Below, piece after piece: positions 59,363 through 64,000 of a stretch of DNA of 64,000 nucleotides. Position 1 is the first letter of the stretch; every line of letters starts with the position of its first letter. The DNA is taken from assembly GCA_011053005.1 (NCBI GenBank), contig DRHW01000004.1, forward strand, positions 124,001 through 188,000, in the 5' to 3' direction. The stretch is from Methylophaga sp. (lineage in GTDB: Bacteria > Pseudomonadota > Gammaproteobacteria > Nitrosococcales > Methylophagaceae). The position numbers and the translations under genes are program-made. The notes beneath the pieces were generated by a model. That model had not been told where the DNA came from and ran no database searches. It saw nothing but the letters and a program-made list of their open reading frames with translations.

Positions 59363-61642
59363 ATGGCGACAAAAATTTTTAATTCAACAGAAGTAACTTA
59401 TACGGGCACAAATAACGCTGATTTTGTGGTCGGAAATGGTCTTGATAATTATATTGAAGGTGCTGGTGGTAATGATCTGATTTATGCAGGGGATGGTAAT
59501 GATGTTGTTCTCGGCGGTACAGGCAACGACATCATTTTAGGCGGTGCCGGCGATGATGTTTTAGTGGGTGAATCTGGTGATGATCTAATTTTAGGGGGCT
59601 CAGGTGATGACGCCATTGCCGGTGGTGATGGGGATGATATTATTCATGGTGGATCCGGAAATGATACTATTTTTGGTGACAATGGCGACGACATCATTAG
59701 TGGTGGGAAGGGGAGTGACTATATAGAAGGTGGAGACAGTACCGCTGGAAATGAAGCTATTAATGGTAATGTTTATTTAGCAACATCGGATGATTTATTA
59801 CTGGGTGGTGGGGGAAATGATACCTTTGTATTAGCTGATGCTGAGGATTATCTTACTGAAGATGAAGATGAAGATGAAGATGAAGATGAAGAAGTCGAAG
59901 AAGTCGAAGACGACGATGACGACGATGACGATGACGATGACGATCTAGCACCATCAGTAAGTATGTTAGGTGCGACATCTTCTCTAGATAACAATGGAAA
60001 TGTGGCTAGATATACCGATGTTCAAGAGGCTGAAGAAGACAATGATGATGCAGGATTCGTTGTTTTTGATAATGTGTTAGGTGAATTTGTTGCATTAGAC
60101 AGTATCGAAATTGCAGAACAAACAGAGACAGATGTTCGTTTAAATATCGTTACACGTCCCGGTTCTTCAGAAATCAACACAGCTGCAAGTACTATTGCTG
60201 GTTATAACGCTGTTGATACACTTGAATTTACTGAAAGTGGTGATTTTTCTGAGTCAATAGGTTTCAGTGGCATTGAACGTATTGAGTTGAATGATGGTGT
60301 CAATATCACGTTGTCTTCTGAACAATTTGAAGCAAATGGCGAGTCTTTAAGCTTAGGTGAACTAAATCCGGGTACTCATATTTATGGTACTGCGGGTGGT
60401 GAGTCTGAATCAGTCACTATTGCTTTTGAATATGAAGAAGCTGAGTTCGAACCAGAAGATGACATCGTTGGTGCCGTTGAAGTTGAATATGACTATGCAG
60501 GATTTTCTGCTGATGAATATTCAATTGCTAACTTATTCCATGATGTAAATATTATCTACGATGCCAGCGAAGGAGAAGAAGGCAGCTTTACACGTGTAGA
60601 TGGTGGTAATGAAACTGCTGGTGCAACTGAAACTGTTTACGGTAGTGAAGGTGTTGACTACGGCACGATGCATTCAGGTGACGATACTTACTACGGTAAC
60701 GATGGCAACGATGTTTTAGTTGGCCAAAGTGGTGCTGATAGTTTGTATGGTGAAGATGGCGATGACATCTTTGAAATCGGTGGTTTTGGTACAGGTGTTT
60801 CAGGTACAACTTCTGCTGCTGATGATGGTAATCAAGAATGGATTGCGACCGGTGCGAAACATGATCTAATCGTGGGTGGTGATGGTGTTGATACCTTGCG
60901 TGTTACGACAGGTGTTGGTGCTAATACTCAAGCAAGCGGTACGGTGGTACTGAATGATGCTAACTTCCAAAGCATGGAAGTTGTTCAAGTCGGTGGAACC
61001 GTTGATCAGTTGAATGTAGAAAATGATGCGTTGCAAATGTTGAACGATCATTACTATTTCCAAGCGAATGGTAATGTGAGTGATCTTAGCAACAGCTTAG
61101 GCAATAACGGCGGCACGATTAATAATGTGGTTATTGATGCATCTGGCGTAACAGCGAATGGTCTGCGTTTTGAAGGTAATGCTGATGACAATACGTTCAT
61201 CGGAACAACGCAAGACGATGTCTTTGTTGGTAACAGCGGTGATGATGTTATGACCGGTGGTGCTGGTGCTGATACGTTTGTATTTGGTCAAGTGCAAGAG
61301 CAAGTTGTCACAGGTGATGATGATGAAGTTCAAAGCTATGTCGATACAGCATTTGATTTGACGGGTGTTGATACGATTACTGACTTCCTAAGTGGTACGG
61401 ATACCATTGCTTTAAATGTTGATATGTTCAGTTCATTGACTGTTGGTGGCTTCTCTGCTGCTAACTTGGTGAGTGGTGCTGGTGCTGTGGCAGGTGATGC
61501 AGATGACTATTTGTTGTTTGATTCACTGACCAATACATTAAGCTATGATGCTGACGGAAATGGTGCTGGTGATGCCGTGCAAATTGCGGTCTTGACGGGT
61601 GTTACTTCATTTAGCGCTTCTGATGTTGAAGTGTTTGCATAA
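59363..61642 (+). CDS. RTX calcium-binding protein with poly-acidic tract
   Basis: A 759-residue protein without a Sec signal (start MATKIFNSTEVTYTG), preceded by a strong GGAGAG ribosome site. RTX nonapeptide blocks lie at about 28-125 (GGAGDDVLVGESGDD, GGSGNDTIFGDNGDD), near 435-465, and near 605-640 (GNSGDDVMTGGAGADTF). A run of Glu/Asp lies at about 166-194. The C-terminus (ITDFLSGTDTIALN, LSYDADGNGAGDAVQ) resembles type I secretion tails. It could be an S-layer-like or cell-surface calcium protein; that is inference. No type I exporter is in the window. Confidence 0.85.
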   Translation: MATKIFNSTEVTYTGTNNADFVVGNGLDNYIEGAGGNDLIYAGDGNDVVLGGTGNDIILGGAGDDVLVGESGDDLILGGSGDDAIAGGDGDDIIHGGSGNDTIFGDNGDDIISGGKGSDYIEGGDSTAGNEAINGNVYLATSDDLLLGGGGNDTFVLADAEDYLTEDEDEDEDEDEEVEEVEDDDDDDDDDDDDLAPSVSMLGATSSLDNNGNVARYTDVQEAEEDNDDAGFVVFDNVLGEFVALDSIEIAEQTETDVRLNIVTRPGSSEINTAASTIAGYNAVDTLEFTESGDFSESIGFSGIERIELNDGVNITLSSEQFEANGESLSLGELNPGTHIYGTAGGESESVTIAFEYEEAEFEPEDDIVGAVEVEYDYAGFSADEYSIANLFHDVNIIYDASEGEEGSFTRVDGGNETAGATETVYGSEGVDYGTMHSGDDTYYGNDGNDVLVGQSGADSLYGEDGDDIFEIGGFGTGVSGTTSAADDGNQEWIATGAKHDLIVGGDGVDTLRVTTGVGANTQASGTVVLNDANFQSMEVVQVGGTVDQLNVENDALQMLNDHYYFQANGNVSDLSNSLGNNGGTINNVVIDASGVTANGLRFEGNADDNTFIGTTQDDVFVGNSGDDVMTGGAGADTFVFGQVQEQVVTGDDDEVQSYVDTAFDLTGVDTITDFLSGTDTIALNVDMFSSLTVGGFSAANLVSGAGAVAGDADDYLLFDSLTNTLSYDADGNGAGDAVQIAVLTGVTSFSASDVEVFA

Positions 61643-61651
61643 GTAAAGATT

Positions 61652-61687
61652 AAGAGGATGTGCCGGTTGGTGCATCCTCTTTTTTTA
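61652..61687 (+). terminator. Strong terminator after the RTX gene
   Basis: A 13-bp stem (61652-61664 with 61669-61681, two wobbles) with a GGTT loop followed by six T. It ends the RTX transcript 30 bases before gspG, which must be read through or use its own start. Confidence 0.92.
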
Positions 61688-61717
61688 TTCTTCATGTTCA
61701 ACATTAAGGTAGTCATC

Positions 61718-62188
61718 ATGTCAGTGTTCAAAGCGTTTATTAATCCAGTTCAATTAACAAATACAGCTAGATCAGCACAGCGAGGTTTTACCTTGCTCGA
61801 GTTGCTGGTGGTTATGGTCATTATCGGTCTATTGGCTGGTTATGTTGGCCCCAAATATTTTGCTCAAATCGGTAAGTCAGAAGTCAAAACGGCTCGCGCT
61901 CAAATCAACGCATTAGGTAAAGCATTAGATACCTATCGTTTGGATGTTGGGCATTACCCAAGCACAGAAAATGGTTTAGCGGCATTAACGACGCAACCTA
62001 ATAATGAACCCAAATGGCAAGGTCCATATCTACAAAAAGATGCACCAAAAGATCCTTGGGACAATCCTTATCATTATCAAATGCCCGGTACACATGGCCA
62101 AAGTGGCGATTATGATTTGTGGTCATTAGGCAATGATAATGCGAGTGGTGGTAAAGACATTGCTGCCGATATTGTGAGCTGGCAATAG
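61718..62188 (+). CDS. gspG: Type II secretion major pseudopilin GspG
   Basis: A 156-residue pseudopilin of the type II secretion system. The prepilin peptidase site is RG|FTLLELLVVMVIIGLL, with the mature Phe +1 and the conserved Glu +5. It is followed by the GspG C-terminal domain with calcium-site features (LDVGHYPSTENGL, KDPWDNPYHY, GDYDLWSLG). The start at 61718 gives a 23-residue leader, long but within range; the in-frame ATG at 61658 lies inside the terminator. It is followed by gspF. Confidence 0.93.
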   Translation: MSVFKAFINPVQLTNTARSAQRGFTLLELLVVMVIIGLLAGYVGPKYFAQIGKSEVKTARAQINALGKALDTYRLDVGHYPSTENGLAALTTQPNNEPKWQGPYLQKDAPKDPWDNPYHYQMPGTHGQSGDYDLWSLGNDNASGGKDIAADIVSWQ

Positions 62189-62200
62189 GTACTTTAAAGA

Positions 62201-63391
62201 GTGAAATTTAGCTTGAAAATAGTACAAGGCGACACTGTTAATGTGATGGAAGTCGAGGCTGGCAATTCTTTGCAAGCGCGTTCTATTGCAGAAGAACAAG
62301 GTCATCATGTGTTATCAATCAGCCAGCAAAAGGCAGTTAATCTTAAGATTGCTAGTCTCAAAACAACTAAATTTAATGTCATGTTATTCAGCCAAGAGTT
62401 GTTGGCGTTGATTGAATCTGGCTTAAGCTTAGTTGAGGCAATAGAAGCATTAGCTGAGAAGGAAACGCATGCTGAATCGAAAGCTGTTTTAAACAAAATC
62501 AAAGCGTCGCTTTTTGATGGGCAAACACTTTCAACCTCATTAGAAAATGTGCCAGATGTCTTTACAGCACTTTATATTGCTTTGATTCGAGCGAGTGAAC
62601 GCACGGGTGATATGGAAACGGCTTTACGTCGACATGTCGCTTATCAATCGCAAGTTGATGCGATGAAAAAGAAGATTATCTCTGCCGCTATTTATCCGGT
62701 GTTATTACTGGTGGTGGGCGGCTTAGTGGTGCTGTTTTTATTAGGTTATGTTGTACCTAAATTTAGTGTGATTTATGAAAGCACTAATGCTGAGTTGCCG
62801 TTGATGTCTCAGCTTTTATTGAGTTGGGGACGTTTATTACATACTCATGGTCGCGAAGCATTTGCTGTATTTATTGTGGGTATTTGTTTGATGAGTTATG
62901 TATTAAGTCGACCTTTTGTTCGCAGCATGATCATGGCAAAAGTGTGGCAAATTCCTAAAGTGGGTGAGAGTCTGCGTATTTATCAACTAGCACGGTTTTA
63001 TCGGACTTTAAGTATGTTATTGCAAGGCGGTATTCCACTGACCAGTGCAATGCGGATGGTGTCGTCATTATTACAGCCTTTATTACGTAGCAAATTAGCC
63101 AACGTAGTGAATGACGTGCAAGAAGGCAAACCGTTATCGACTGCGATGGAAATACATGGGCTGACAACTTCTATTTCTGTTCGTATGTTACGAGTGGGAG
63201 AACGTACCGGACAAATGGGCGAAATGATGGAACGCATCGGTATTTTTTATGATGATGAAATTGCCCGTGTTGTTGAGTGGTTTACCAAATTACTAGAACC
63301 GATATTGATGATTGCAATCGGCTTAGTGGTGGGCTTGGTTGTTGTATTAATGTACATGCCAATTTTTGAGTTGGCGGGGAGTATTCAATGA
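62201..63391 (+). CDS. gspF: Type II secretion inner-membrane platform protein GspF
   Basis: A 396-residue platform protein with two repeated cytoplasmic T2SF domains (about 65-185 and 268-388: LIRASERTGDMETALRRH, MLRVGERTGQMGEMMERI) and three membrane segments (about 165-190, 220-240, 365-388). It starts at GTG 62201, 12 bases after gspG. The N-terminal segment of about 60 residues is shorter than some GspF proteins. It overlaps gspE by four bases. Confidence 0.93.
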   Translation: MKFSLKIVQGDTVNVMEVEAGNSLQARSIAEEQGHHVLSISQQKAVNLKIASLKTTKFNVMLFSQELLALIESGLSLVEAIEALAEKETHAESKAVLNKIKASLFDGQTLSTSLENVPDVFTALYIALIRASERTGDMETALRRHVAYQSQVDAMKKKIISAAIYPVLLLVVGGLVVLFLLGYVVPKFSVIYESTNAELPLMSQLLLSWGRLLHTHGREAFAVFIVGICLMSYVLSRPFVRSMIMAKVWQIPKVGESLRIYQLARFYRTLSMLLQGGIPLTSAMRMVSSLLQPLLRSKLANVVNDVQEGKPLSTAMEIHGLTTSISVRMLRVGERTGQMGEMMERIGIFYDDEIARVVEWFTKLLEPILMIAIGLVVGLVVVLMYMPIFELAGSIQ

Positions 63392-64000
63392 ATATGGCCT
63401 TATTATCGACATCAAACAAAGAAGATGTAGTGCTAACGGTAGCACAATTACAACAAGCCAAAAAACTGGCTGAACAAACCAAAAAACCATTACTCAATGT
63501 ATTAGAAGATATTAGCCATTTAAGCCCTGAGATCTTTGCTCAAGCTTTGGGCCGATTCATGCAATATCCCGTGTTGAATATTTCACAACTTTATGAACTA
63601 CAACCTGAATTTACGGTATTACCCTTTGCCCAAGCAGAAAAATTAGGCTGTATTATTGCTCGTGATGCACGACACGTTTTACATGTTGTTCATGCCAATC
63701 CATTCGATCTGAATTTACAAAATAAACTAGATCTCTTGATGACTGAAGAAGCCGTTTGGGTGTTGGCACATACAGATGATTTAAATGTTTATTTAGCTCA
63801 TCATGAAGCGAGCATGCGAGCATTGGGCGACGTCTCATCTAGTCAAGGCGATCATGCCAATAATGAACAAGGGCTAGAAGATATTTCATTACGTTCAATT
63901 AGTGAAGATACCAGCCCAATCGTTAAGTTTGTTCGCTCTACTTTATATGATGCATTGAAAGCTGGCGCGAGTGATGTGCATTTAGAAACGGATCATAATG
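63388..64000 (+). CDS. gspE: Type II secretion ATPase GspE, cut by the window edge
   Basis: The first 204 codons of the motor ATPase. The ATG at 63388 overlaps the gspF stop as ATGA. The N-terminal domain (about 15-130, MshEN/GspE_N-like: LNVLEDISHLSPEIFAQALG) is followed by the start of the T2SSE domain (VKFVRSTLYDALKAGASDVH). Walker motifs would lie beyond the edge. The G-F-E order indicates a compact type II system continuing to the right. Confidence 0.9.
   Translation, partial: MNMALLSTSNKEDVVLTVAQLQQAKKLAEQTKKPLLNVLEDISHLSPEIFAQALGRFMQYPVLNISQLYELQPEFTVLPFAQAEKLGCIIARDARHVLHVVHANPFDLNLQNKLDLLMTEEAVWVLAHTDDLNVYLAHHEASMRALGDVSSSQGDHANNEQGLEDISLRSISEDTSPIVKFVRSTLYDALKAGASDVHLETDHN

Noticed and set aside
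59400-59750. Regular DNA repeats in the RTX gene as a CRISPR-like or satellite array
   Set aside because: The periodicity follows the GGxGxDxxx coding repeat, with variable third positions; it is coding, not an array.
59858-59946. Poly-acidic repeat as an assembly error
   Set aside because: The frame stays open through and after it and the units are not identical, so it is plausibly real.
61658-61717. N-terminal extension of GspG
   Set aside because: It would begin within the RTX terminator stem; the ATG at 61718 gives a normal prepilin leader.

Overview
The window looks like the chromosome of a methylotrophic gammaproteobacterium, most likely Methylophaga or a close relative. This is inferred from gammaproteobacterial housekeeping gene order (rluC/rne divergence; comEC-exbB-exbD-msbA-lpxK-ycaR-kdsB; thrS-infC-rpmI-rplT-pheS-pheT-ihfA-merR), a moderately AT-rich composition, and a complete calcium-type methanol dehydrogenase (mxa) cluster. 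No database search was possible, so the genus is an inference. Layout: 1-4372 (minus strand) holds a PfkB sugar kinase, adk, an S49 membrane protease, a HAD phosphatase and rluC. 4373-7692 holds the long rne leader, rne and a small overlapping ORF. 7757-14829 (minus) is the envelope and competence block kdsB-ycaR-lpxK-msbA-exbD-exbB-comEC. 14872-19850 holds a DUF2062 protein, lolDC, rpiA, ilvA and tRNA-Val. 20400-23936 is a large LapA-like type I secreted adhesin. 24141-31974 is the translation operon region, with IF-3 apparently starting at a rare ATC codon, plus tRNA-Pro. 32050-35073 is dld converging on serA. 35825-51267 is the methanol oxidation region. A MoxYX-type two-component system precedes mxaF-J-G-I, a hairpin terminator, then mxaR-S-A-C-K-L. 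A second NarL-type two-component pair lies convergent to mxaL. Divergent from that pair is a three-gene periplasmic set: a small SmpA-like protein, mxaD and a beta-propeller. 51862 to the right edge is a surface-signalling and secretion locus: FecI-type sigma factor, FecR-type anti-sigma, a very large TonB-dependent transducer with an STN domain, two tandem near-identical secreted proteins of unknown function, an RTX-type calcium-binding protein with a poly-acidic tract, and type II secretion genes gspG-gspF-gspE (gspE cut by the edge). How the genes work together: MxaF and MxaI form the PQQ methanol dehydrogenase, MxaG is its cytochrome cL acceptor, MxaJ assists assembly, and MxaRSACKL and MxaD serve metal insertion, maturation and coupling. 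The flanking two-component systems are candidate methanol regulators. The right-hand locus is the best candidate for an undescribed system. My hypothesis is that an outer-membrane transducer signals through FecR/FecI to drive expression of the neighbouring secreted proteins, which would leave the cell through the adjacent type II machinery (the signal-peptide proteins) or a type I exporter elsewhere (the RTX protein).
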